64,000 nucleotides of DNA from an uncultured Collinsella sp. GTDB lineage: Bacteria > Actinomycetota > Coriobacteriia > Coriobacteriales > Coriobacteriaceae. The DNA lies in contig UQTD01000001.1 in the NCBI GenBank assembly GCA_900543845.1, forward strand, positions 78,784 to 142,783. The letters are read 5' to 3'. Numbering within the stretch: the stretch's first letter is position 1; each line of letters begins with the position of its first letter. The notes beneath the pieces are model-generated. The model made no database searches. It had not been told where the DNA came from and saw only the letters and a program-made list of their open reading frames with translations. Of this stretch, positions 38,511-46,590 are shown one piece after another. The translations under genes and the position numbers were made by a program.

Positions 38511-40580
38511 CTATCGAACCGAGGAATCGCCCGTGGCCGTCGACGTGTCGGGCTCGTCATAAATCGCACCGAGGACATCGCGCACGACGTGCAACGCGGT
38601 ATCGGAGCCGCCACCGCCCTGTTCCAAGATGGTGGCAATCACGTACTTGGGATCATCGGCCGGCGCGTAGGCGCAAAACCACGCGTAATCGTCCTCGCCG
38701 CTCTTCTCGCCCGTACCGGACTTGCCGTAGACCGTAGGGGTCAGGGAGTTAAAGTGCGCGGCGGTCGAAGTCGACGCGGAGTAAATCACATCGTGCATGC
38801 CGTTGCGAACAAGAGCCAAATCCGAATCGCTGTTGATCTTGGCCTCCAGGCGCTTCTTCTTGCCCTTGCCGTTGTACTTGTAGGCGTCACCGTCGCCATC
38901 GCGCGATACCGCCGACAAAAACACATGCGGCACATACTGTTTGCCGCCGTTGGCAATGCCCATATAGGCGCAGGCCATCTGCAGCGGTGTCACCAGAATG
39001 TCGCCCTGGCCGATGGCGATGTTCGTCATATCGCCGGCATTCCACTTGCGGTCCTCGGCCGAGGCGTCGGTAAAGTACGACTCTTTCCACTCGGCGTCGG
39101 GAATGCGTCCCGCGCCCTCGCTCGGCAGATCGATACCGCAGGTCTTGCCCAGGCCCCAGCGACGAAAGACCTCTTGCAGGCCCTCGGGATGCTGGTCGTT
39201 GTAGAAAAACGCCTTGCCCATATCGTAGAAAACGGGGTCGCAAGAGTTGGCGATACCGGACTGCAGCGTCATCGTGCCGTGGCCGGAGTGCAGCCAGCAG
39301 TATTTTCCCCAAGATTTGCCCAAGCCGGTCCAATATCCCGTGCAGTTGGTCGTCTGACTCGACGAGTACGTTCCAAACTCAAGGCCCGCCAAGGCCGAGA
39401 GCGGCTTAATGGTCGAAGCCGACATGTACTGGCCGCTAATGGCGCGGTTGAGCAGCGGATGCGAACCCTCGTCATCGTTGAGCTCGGTCCAAACATCGTT
39501 GGAGACGCCGCCGATAAACACCGAAGGATCGAACTTGGGCTCGCTGGCCATGCCCAGAATCTCGCCGTTATTGGGGTCGAGGCACACCACGGCACCGTTG
39601 CCGGCGTCGCTGTGGCCTGTGGTCTTAGCGAGCTCAATGGCACTTGCAAGCGCCGTCTCGCAGGCTTGCTGAATCTTGAGGTCGAGCGTGAGCTTAATGT
39701 CGGAACCGGCCTTCGCGGGCACGGCGCCGGCCTGACCGGTCACATTGCCCGAGGCATCGACCTTCACCGTCTGCTCGCCGCGAATACCCTGCAGCAAGTT
39801 TTCGTAGTAGCTCTCGACGCCCGCCTGGCCCACGATATCGCCCGACTGGTACGTAATCTGACCGGCGGCGCTATCGTTATCGCCCGAAGCCTTCTTGTTC
39901 TGAGCCTCGAGCTGCTCGGAGGTAATGGTGCCGGTATAGCCCAAAATGTGACAAGCCGTCTCGCCGTACGGGTACTGGCGCTCGGTACGCTCGGCAATCT
40001 TCACGCCCGGGAACTCGCCGGCATGCTCCTTGATATAGGCAACCGTGGAGCGGCGCACGTCCGTCGCGATGGTATGTAGGCTCTGGGCGCCCTCGGAATT
40101 GTCCTGGATGTTGCGCAGAACCGCGACGTAGGGCATGCCGAGCACATTCGCGAGGTGATGCACCAGCACGGTGTCATCGGCCAGATCGCGATAGGCGACG
40201 ACGGCAAGTGAGGGACGGTTTTGCACAAGCGCCACACCATTGCGATCAAGGATTCGCCCGCGCACAGCCGGCGTGGTGACAGTGCGCGTCTGGTTGCTCT
40301 TGGCCTGCTTGTCGTAGTAGCCCGACGAGACCATCTGCATGCCCCACAGCTTAACGGCGAGCGCGGCAAACATCGCGCCCACGCCGGCGGTGAGGATGGA
40401 GAAGCGACCCTTGAAGGCGGTCGCGGCGGTATTGCCCTCGCCCTCGGTGGCACGCGGGGCCGTTCCATGCTGTGTGTCGTAGGTAAAACGGGAATCGCCG
40501 CGGCGCATGATGACCAGCGCGACAACAATGGCCACGACCAGCACGATACCGGCGATGATAACCGTCATCTGGGAAGACAT
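38511..40580 (-). CDS. mrdA: Penicillin-binding protein 2 (class B transpeptidase)
   Basis: 689 residues. Active-site motifs: STIKP (SxxK) around the central domain, SGIANSCD (SxN region) and KSGTGE (KTG-type). The pedestal domain has RGRILDRNGVALVQNRPS. It has two hydrophobic N-terminal segments (about 5-25 and 60-80), where most PBP2 proteins have one, so the topology deserves attention. It crosslinks the glycan made by RodA. The ATG has GGGGAGG 7 nt upstream. Confidence 0.93.
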   Translation of the reverse strand: MSSQMTVIIAGIVLVVAIVVALVIMRRGDSRFTYDTQHGTAPRATEGEGNTAATAFKGRFSILTAGVGAMFAALAVKLWGMQMVSSGYYDKQAKSNQTRTVTTPAVRGRILDRNGVALVQNRPSLAVVAYRDLADDTVLVHHLANVLGMPYVAVLRNIQDNSEGAQSLHTIATDVRRSTVAYIKEHAGEFPGVKIAERTERQYPYGETACHILGYTGTITSEQLEAQNKKASGDNDSAAGQITYQSGDIVGQAGVESYYENLLQGIRGEQTVKVDASGNVTGQAGAVPAKAGSDIKLTLDLKIQQACETALASAIELAKTTGHSDAGNGAVVCLDPNNGEILGMASEPKFDPSVFIGGVSNDVWTELNDDEGSHPLLNRAISGQYMSASTIKPLSALAGLEFGTYSSSQTTNCTGYWTGLGKSWGKYCWLHSGHGTMTLQSGIANSCDPVFYDMGKAFFYNDQHPEGLQEVFRRWGLGKTCGIDLPSEGAGRIPDAEWKESYFTDASAEDRKWNAGDMTNIAIGQGDILVTPLQMACAYMGIANGGKQYVPHVFLSAVSRDGDGDAYKYNGKGKKKRLEAKINSDSDLALVRNGMHDVIYSASTSTAAHFNSLTPTVYGKSGTGEKSGEDDYAWFCAYAPADDPKYVIATILEQGGGGSDTALHVVRDVLGAIYDEPDTSTATGDSSVR

Positions 40581-40593
40581 CTATGAGCCTCCC

Positions 40594-41160
40594 CTATTTG
40601 AGTTTGCGGGTCTTGGGCTTAAAGCGCATGCCCGTCTGATGACCACCGCGTGCGGAGAATCCGTAACCAGACTGCGGCACGACACCGGACATCAAAAACG
40701 GAATGGCAACCAGACCCGTCAGGATCGAAGACGGCAGGGCGTGTCCAAAAACAGCCACCACAAAGCTCGTCTCCAGACCCATAAACAGCAAGATGATGCT
40801 GTAGACCACGTTGATGGCAAGCGCGAAGGCGCCCACGGTAATACCGCGCGCGCTCGGGGAGCCGCTCGTCTGACCGGCAGCGCTGTGCACCAGGGCAAAA
40901 CTGCCCACCGTCAACAGCAGCGACATAACGCCCACCGGAACGGCGGCGGAAAGATCATAGAACAGGCCGCTGCAAAAACCGCAGAGGACAGCCCGCGTGG
41001 GATCGCCCGAGAACACGCTCAGGCATACCAGGATAATCATAAAGTTGACGCGACCGCCCGCAATGGAGATCTGCGGCGCCAGGCCCGCCTGCAGCAGCAC
41101 GCACGCAATGGCGGCGATTGCAAACGTGCGGGAGCTCGCCCCCTGCTCGTGTAGATCCAT
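40594..41160 (-). CDS. mreD: Rod-shape determining protein MreD
   Basis: 188 residues with about five hydrophobic segments, in the conserved place between mreC and pbp2. Sequence match to MreD is in LQAGLAPQISIAGGRVNF and FCSGLFYDLSAAVPVGV. It bridges MreC and the elongation complex in the membrane. The second ATG at 41160 is favoured because GGGGG lies 7 nt before it, while the first is only one base away from it. Confidence 0.85.
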   Translation of the reverse strand: MDLHEQGASSRTFAIAAIACVLLQAGLAPQISIAGGRVNFMIILVCLSVFSGDPTRAVLCGFCSGLFYDLSAAVPVGVMSLLLTVGSFALVHSAAGQTSGSPSARGITVGAFALAINVVYSIILLFMGLETSFVVAVFGHALPSSILTGLVAIPFLMSGVVPQSGYGFSARGGHQTGMRFKPKTRKLK

Positions 41161-41171
41161 GGACATGCCCC

Positions 41172-42170
41172 CTATTCACTCGAGCCGGAATCGGTCGTCT
41201 CGGACGTGTCGGAACTGTCATCCGAGCTCTCGTCCTTCGTCTTGGTCGCAGCATCGCGCGACGTTCCCTGCGGCGTACTGTTGGCCGTGCTCACGTCCTC
41301 GTCCGAGGCCGACTGCTCGTCGGTCAGCGAGGTAATGACGAGCACTTCCTCGTTGTTCTCGGCCGTGGTCTGAGCGCGCACCACGATGGTGTAATATACA
41401 TCGTTGGCCGACTTCTCCACCGAGGAAACAGTGCCGAGCGGCAGGCCCTTGGGGAACACGCCGCCAATGCCGGAGGTCACGATGATGTCGCCGACTTTGA
41501 CGTCGGAGTCAACACTCACGTACTCAAGGCGCAGGGTGCCATCGGGCTGGCCCTGCAGCATACCCTGGGCGCGCGTGTCCTGCACCATAGCCGACACGCC
41601 CGAGTTCTCGTCGCCAATCAAGCGCACGGTAGAGGTCTTGACCGATACCTCGATAATCTGGCCGATAACACCGGCAGAACTCGTCACGGGCATGTTGATG
41701 GTAAGACCGTCGGCAGAGCCCTTGTCGATGGTAACGGTCGAGGTCCAGGCATCGCCCGACGCACCGACGATGCGAGCAGCGGTCGACTTAAGGTTGTAGG
41801 TCGATTGGAGCCCAACCAGGCCCTCCAGGCGCTCGGCAGTCTTTTGAGCCTCGGAAAGCTCGGCGACCTTAGAGGTCAGCACCTCGTTTTGCTTCTTGAG
41901 GTCATCGAGCGACTCCTGCGAAGCCGTGAGGTTGGAGAACACGTTGCCGATCGCGTTGAAGGGAGCCGCCACGGCCGACCCCAAAAAACGCACCGGCGAG
42001 GTAATCGTCGTCACACCCGAGCGCACGGCATGAATCGGCCCGGCCTCGCCCTCACGGATATAAAACGTGAGCAGCAGCACCGAAATCAGGCTGAAAACAA
42101 TCAACGGGCGCATACCCGTTGATTGTCGCTTGGTATTCAGATTTGGAGAGAAACCCGAAGATCGTGCCAA
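41172..42170 (-). CDS. mreC: Rod-shape determining protein MreC
   Basis: 332 residues: a cytoplasmic tail, one transmembrane helix (LIVFSLISVLLLTF), a coiled coil (residues about 75-105) and the extracytoplasmic beta-barrel region (VTIDKGSADGLTINMPVTSSAGVIGQI). The last 60 residues are a Ser/Asp/Thr-rich disordered tail. The start is TTG with AAGGTGG 7 nt upstream. It lies between mreB and mreD. Confidence 0.93.
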   Translation of the reverse strand: MARSSGFSPNLNTKRQSTGMRPLIVFSLISVLLLTFYIREGEAGPIHAVRSGVTTITSPVRFLGSAVAAPFNAIGNVFSNLTASQESLDDLKKQNEVLTSKVAELSEAQKTAERLEGLVGLQSTYNLKSTAARIVGASGDAWTSTVTIDKGSADGLTINMPVTSSAGVIGQIIEVSVKTSTVRLIGDENSGVSAMVQDTRAQGMLQGQPDGTLRLEYVSVDSDVKVGDIIVTSGIGGVFPKGLPLGTVSSVEKSANDVYYTIVVRAQTTAENNEEVLVITSLTDEQSASDEDVSTANSTPQGTSRDAATKTKDESSDDSSDTSETTDSGSSE

Positions 42171-42191
42171 ATGGAATCCACCTTTTGGAAA

Positions 42192-43235
42192 TTAAGCATT
42201 GGTTTGGACGAAGCCACCGTCAAAGGCGTTGGCCTCGAGCACGCGGGCGCAGCCGTTTACGACGTTATCGAGCGCCGTGGGGCTGACGTTGACCGAAACG
42301 CCGGTCTCGTCGCGCAGGCGCACGTCGAGGCCGCGCAACAGCGCGCCGCCGCCGGTCAGCAGAATGCCGTAGTACATAAGGTCCGAGGCAAGATCGGGCG
42401 GCGTGGCGTCCAAAGCGTCCTTAACGGCCTTGGCCATCTCATCGAGCGGCTTGTTAAGCGCGCGACGAATCTCCTCGCTCTCGATACGCACGGTCTTGGG
42501 CAGGCCCGTGATAACGTCGCGGCCGTTGACTTCGACGTCGAGCTCATCCTTGAGCGGCACGGCGGAGCCGACCTTGATCTTGATGTCCTCGGCCGTGCGC
42601 TCGCCGATAGCCAGGTTGTAGGCATCGCGAACATGGGTGAGGATAGCCTGGTCGAACTCGTCGCCGGCAATGCGGATGGACTGCGACACGACAATACCGC
42701 CCATAGCGATAACGGCGACCTCGGTGGTGCCGCCGCCGATATCGATGACCATGGAGCCCGTGGGCTCCTCGACGGGCAGGTCGGCGCCGATGGCAGCCGC
42801 CATGGGCTCCTCGATCAGATAGGCCTGGCGAGCGCCAGCCTGGATCGTGGCCTCAAAGACGGCGCGCTTCTCGACTGACGTGACGCCGGAGGGAACGCAC
42901 ACGACGACGCGCGGACGCGGAGTCCACGGATAGCGCTTCTCGGAAGCCTTGTCGATAAAGTAGCGAAGCATGGCCTCGGTGACATCGAAGTCGGCGATGA
43001 CGCCGTCCTTAAGAGGACGAACGGCCACGATGTTGCCGGGCGTACGGCCGAGCATACGCTTGGCCTCGATGCCGACTGCCAGGATGCGCTCGTCGTTCTT
43101 GTCGATAGCGACAACGGAGGGCTCGCGGATGACGATGCCCTTGCCGCGCACGGAGACGAGCGTATTGGCGGTGCCGAGGTCGATGGCGAGATCGCCCGCA
43201 TAGCTACCGAAGAACATATCCATCAAAGAAAACAA
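42192..43235 (-). CDS. mreB: Rod-shape determining protein MreB (actin-like ATPase)
   Basis: 347 residues: IDLGTANTLV (phosphate 1), MLRYFIDKA, VIDIGGGTTEVAV (phosphate 2) and LTGGGALLRGLD (adenosine). It forms the filaments that guide side-wall growth. The TTG at 43235 has AGGAG 5 nt upstream and gives MFSLMDMFFGSYAGDL before the conserved core; the internal ATG lacks a ribosome site. Presence of the full mre cluster predicts a rod or coccobacillary shape. Confidence 0.96.
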   Translation of the reverse strand: MFSLMDMFFGSYAGDLAIDLGTANTLVSVRGKGIVIREPSVVAIDKNDERILAVGIEAKRMLGRTPGNIVAVRPLKDGVIADFDVTEAMLRYFIDKASEKRYPWTPRPRVVVCVPSGVTSVEKRAVFEATIQAGARQAYLIEEPMAAAIGADLPVEEPTGSMVIDIGGGTTEVAVIAMGGIVVSQSIRIAGDEFDQAILTHVRDAYNLAIGERTAEDIKIKVGSAVPLKDELDVEVNGRDVITGLPKTVRIESEEIRRALNKPLDEMAKAVKDALDATPPDLASDLMYYGILLTGGGALLRGLDVRLRDETGVSVNVSPTALDNVVNGCARVLEANAFDGGFVQTNA

Positions 43236-43295
43236 CGCAACTCCTGATGTGTTGGATGATTGCTGGAAAACTACTAGCCCATCATACTAGCGCAA

Positions 43296-43328
43296 GCCCG
43301 GCACCTCACTTGCGGTGAAGCACCGGGC
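43296..43328 (-). terminator. Hairpin between the TPR gene and mreB
   Basis: A 14-bp stem with several G-U pairs (43296-43309 with 43315-43328) and a short loop. There is no T-run on either side, so it may be a weak terminator, an mRNA stabiliser, or a pause site ahead of mreB. Confidence 0.45.
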
Positions 43329-43350
43329 AGAGCCAAATCTCATAAGGTCA

Positions 43351-44646
43351 CTACTGGTTGTCAGCGGCCGAAAAATCGATGTCGAAGGAGGAGACGGCCC
43401 AACCGATATGGTTGTCGGAGCGCACGAACTTAACGGTGTACTCCTGCTCGCCGCCCTTGGACAGCGAAGCCTTCACCTTGGCGGTGGTCTCGGTCATGGA
43501 CTGATCCATACCCTCGATGGAGACGGTGGCGCCCTGCGGGATCGAGGAGATGATCATCGCCTTGGCGTCCTCGGACAGGCTCGAGGCCAGGCAGGACTCG
43601 GCCTTGGCGGTATCGCCGTCGCCGGCAGCCTGGAACAGGTCGGTGATGACGGACTCCTGCGAGGGGTAGCCCATGCCGCGCGTATAAGCATAGCCAAGAC
43701 CGCCGGCAGCGATCACGATGAGCAGAAGCAGTACCAGGAAGATCTTGAGACCCGTGTGGCGGTGGCGACGACGAACCTTGGCCTGCTTGCGGTCCTGCTG
43801 GACCATCTCGGACTCGGACAGCGTAAAGAAGCCGGTGTCAGAGGGGTCGGGCATAAACTGACCGGTCGCGCCCGTGGGATCGAGCGGGTCGACAGCGGGA
43901 GCGTCCATCGCGGGAGCCGGGGCCGTGGACATGGCCGTCTGGGCCGAAAGCGCGGCGAGCGAATCGTGAACGCGGGCAAGCTCGTCGGCCTGCTCGGGCG
44001 TGAGCTGATAGATACCGTCAGCGGTAGCGGCGTTAAAGGCATCGAGCGCATCGGAGGGACGGCCGGCGGCGGAAAGCGCTTGGCCCATCCCGGCGTTGAG
44101 GGCGCGCGTATCGTCGCGCGGGCCGGCAAAGTCGATAGCCGTGCGGTATGTCTCAACGGCGTCCGCGGGGCGGCCGAGCTTGATGAAGCAGCGGCCCAGA
44201 TCGCCGAGGGCGGCGGCAGGAGCCGGGTTGGCGCCGTCGATGGCAGCCTGACGGAAGGCGGTACCGGCGTTGGCATAGTCGCCCGACTGGAACAGCGCGT
44301 TGCCCAGACCCAGGTAAGCCTTAAAAGGCGTGGCGTAGGAAGCGTCCTGGGTAGCTGCAGAGAACGCCTGGGCAGCCGTGGTGTAGTCGCCCACCGCGGC
44401 GAGTGCCTTGCCGCGGTTGGTGAGCAGAGCGCCGCGCTTGCCATAGGCGCCGTCGTTGAGGGCGGCGGCGTAGGCCTCGGCGGCCTCGGCGTACATGCCC
44501 AGATGCATCAGGGCGTTGCCGCGCAGGTGGTCGGCCTCACCCATGATCTCGTTGGGAGTCTTTGCCGCGCCAAGCATCTGGGCGGCAGCGGAAAAATCAC
44601 CCGCGCGATAAGCGGCGCGGCCCTGTTGGATCAGCTGGCTATTCAA
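43351..44646 (-). CDS. TPR-repeat membrane protein, function unknown
   Basis: 431 residues. Residues 1-225 hold about five tetratricopeptide repeats (for example ALMHLGMYAEAAEAYAAAL, GNALFQSGDYANAGTAFRQA). A Pro/Ala/Asp linker and a basic stretch (RKQAKVRRRHRH) precede a single transmembrane helix near 300-322, followed by a small exported C-terminal domain resembling DUF4878/lumazine-like lipoprotein domains. TPRs would be cytoplasmic. The start is TTG behind AAAGGGG. It is upstream of mreB and downstream of a cyclophilin gene. Confidence 0.75.
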   Translation of the reverse strand: MNSQLIQQGRAAYRAGDFSAAAQMLGAAKTPNEIMGEADHLRGNALMHLGMYAEAAEAYAAALNDGAYGKRGALLTNRGKALAAVGDYTTAAQAFSAATQDASYATPFKAYLGLGNALFQSGDYANAGTAFRQAAIDGANPAPAAALGDLGRCFIKLGRPADAVETYRTAIDFAGPRDDTRALNAGMGQALSAAGRPSDALDAFNAATADGIYQLTPEQADELARVHDSLAALSAQTAMSTAPAPAMDAPAVDPLDPTGATGQFMPDPSDTGFFTLSESEMVQQDRKQAKVRRRHRHTGLKIFLVLLLLIVIAAGGLGYAYTRGMGYPSQESVITDLFQAAGDGDTAKAESCLASSLSEDAKAMIISSIPQGATVSIEGMDQSMTETTAKVKASLSKGGEQEYTVKFVRSDNHIGWAVSSFDIDFSAADNQ

Positions 44647-44657
44647 GGAAGTCCCCT

Positions 44658-45200
44658 TTACTCGTGAACGATCTCGACATGAACGATCTCGTCGCCGGCG
44701 CGCAGCTGCGAGATGACGTCGAGGCCCTCGACCGTGGTGCCAAAGACGGTATAGCCGGAGTCGAGGTTGTGCTGGGCACCCAGGCAGAAGTAGAACTGCG
44801 AGCCCGCGGAATCGGGATCCATGGAGCGAGCCATGGCAAGCGCGCCGTCAACGTGGCTGTTGCGCGGATTGGTGGCAAACTCGCCCTTGATGCAGTAGCC
44901 GGGGCCGCCGGTGCCGGGCATGCCGTCGGGGCCCTCAAGGCCGGCAGCGACGTCGGCGCCGGACATATCGCGGGTATTGGGGTCGCCGCCCTGGATCACA
45001 AAGCCGGGCACATAGCGATGGAACTTAAGGCCGTCATAGAAGCCCATCGTGGAAAGCTCGCAGAAGTTCGCCACATGGATGGGGGCGCCCTCACCGTCAA
45101 ACTTGACCTTGATGGTGCCCTTCGACGTCTCGATCACCGCGCACTCGTCACCGACGAGCTGGTACTCGGGCGTATAGAGCTCTTTCTTAAAACCAAACAT
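44658..45200 (-). CDS. Cyclophilin-type peptidyl-prolyl cis-trans isomerase
   Basis: 180 residues with the cyclophilin fold: KFHRYVPGFVIQGGDP, GTGGPGY, MARSMDPDSAGSQFYFCLG and YTVFGTTVEGLDV. There is no signal peptide or lipobox, so it is probably cytoplasmic. The ATG at 45200 has AAGGA 5 nt upstream. It lies 11 nt upstream of the TPR gene and probably shares its transcript. Confidence 0.92.
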   Translation of the reverse strand: MFGFKKELYTPEYQLVGDECAVIETSKGTIKVKFDGEGAPIHVANFCELSTMGFYDGLKFHRYVPGFVIQGGDPNTRDMSGADVAAGLEGPDGMPGTGGPGYCIKGEFATNPRNSHVDGALAMARSMDPDSAGSQFYFCLGAQHNLDSGYTVFGTTVEGLDVISQLRAGDEIVHVEIVHE

Positions 45201-45305
45201 GTGGTTCCTTCCTCGTGCGTTTAAAGCATATTTGTACGAATTGTAGCAATAAGCACGGGCTTCCATCAATTGCGCACGCAGGTTATACCGCCGGAGGGCA
45301 ACAAA

Positions 45306-46460
45306 TTACGAACGCTGCTGCGGCCTCCAGGCGCTCACGTTGGCGTCGTACTGGTTAAGCGCGCTGTTGCCACCTTGTGCGATGGGCGCCAAGATCTCAC
45401 TCTGACGGGCGCTCAGCGACTCGCCGTCGGGAATGGACAGCGAGATATCCCAGCTCTGGCAGATCACGTCGACACGCTCGTACATCCACTGGGCAAGCTG
45501 CTTTAGATGATCGATGTCCTCAGCATAGACTGTGTCGTCCTGAACCTTGAGGTTGTTGAGCTCATCTTGAGTCTTTTTAATCTGATCGCGCAGGGCATAG
45601 GCGCTCTGTGACAGCTCCTGGCGGGTGGAGAGCGGTGTACGCAGATAGCCATTATTAAACGAATCGATGACCTCGCCGATCTGGTCATCGTCGCTGTACG
45701 ACACGATGGTCTGGTACAGGCCGTCGAGCCTGGTGTAGAGCTGGTCGTCGGTTAAGACGGTCTCCTCCTGAACGACCTCGGACGCATCCTCTTGCTTGGG
45801 CTCTTTCTCGGTGGCCTCGCCCTTTTGGCGCGACGGGAAGGTGGTCTTGGCGGCCTGGCCAAACTGGTCGTAGAAGCCGGGCATGACGCCCATGGGATCG
45901 GCAGTCACAAACCAATAGGCACCACCGCACACGGCGGCGAGCACCGCGATGACGATGAGCGGTTTGGGGATATGGCGCTTGTGCTTGTGATAGGCATCCT
46001 CGTCGGGATGGACCTTGCGCTTGGGCTTTTGCTTTTTAGGCTGGGCATCATCGCGCAGGGACACCGGCGTAGGGATATCGACCTTGGGGATGCCAAAGTC
46101 CTTATCGAAGGCAGGCAGCACGCAGGTCTCGTTGGGGTCGGCTGCGTCGGAGAGCACCGCCGCGGCAGATGCCGGCGCGTGGGGCACCTCGGTATCGATC
46201 TGCTCCTGCGTCAGACGCGGAAAGCCGGCCGTGCGGCCTGCGGCCAGGTCGGATGCGGCCGCGTCCTCGGAAAGAATGCCTGGCGCGGGGCGACCGCACT
46301 TGGGACAGGTACGGTCATGCGGGGACAGACGGGCGCCGCAGCCGTCGCAGAACACGAACTCGGTATGCTCGGGGCCATCGCCCGGACCAACGTATGCGTT
46401 GCAATAGGGGCAGAACGAGGCGCCGTCCTCGATGGTCTTTAGGCAATGCGGGCAGATCAC
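45306..46460 (-). CDS. Zinc-ribbon membrane protein, function unknown
   Basis: 384 residues. Two zinc ribbons at the N-terminus: CPHC...CPYC and CDGCG...CPKCG. A low-complexity linker follows, then a Lys/His-rich stretch, one transmembrane helix (PLIVIAVLAAVCGGAYWFV, near residue 180) and an extracytoplasmic helical domain. A GTG at 46460 with AAAGAGG 5 nt upstream gives a start right before the first ribbon; a TTG at 46490 is the alternative. It resembles other actinobacterial ribbon proteins but has no known role. Confidence 0.75.
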   Translation of the reverse strand: MICPHCLKTIEDGASFCPYCNAYVGPGDGPEHTEFVFCDGCGARLSPHDRTCPKCGRPAPGILSEDAAASDLAAGRTAGFPRLTQEQIDTEVPHAPASAAAVLSDAADPNETCVLPAFDKDFGIPKVDIPTPVSLRDDAQPKKQKPKRKVHPDEDAYHKHKRHIPKPLIVIAVLAAVCGGAYWFVTADPMGVMPGFYDQFGQAAKTTFPSRQKGEATEKEPKQEDASEVVQEETVLTDDQLYTRLDGLYQTIVSYSDDDQIGEVIDSFNNGYLRTPLSTRQELSQSAYALRDQIKKTQDELNNLKVQDDTVYAEDIDHLKQLAQWMYERVDVICQSWDISLSIPDGESLSARQSEILAPIAQGGNSALNQYDANVSAWRPQQRS

Positions 46461-46590
46461 GGCATCCTCTTTCCGAAGCAATTCAAACAATTGAGGTTAG
46501 AGCATAACATCGCTTCGCTCCCTCAAGCGCAAGGCACCAATTCAACATCGCAGGGCAGTCTTTTAGGCGATGATTTTTCTGGGACGGGGA

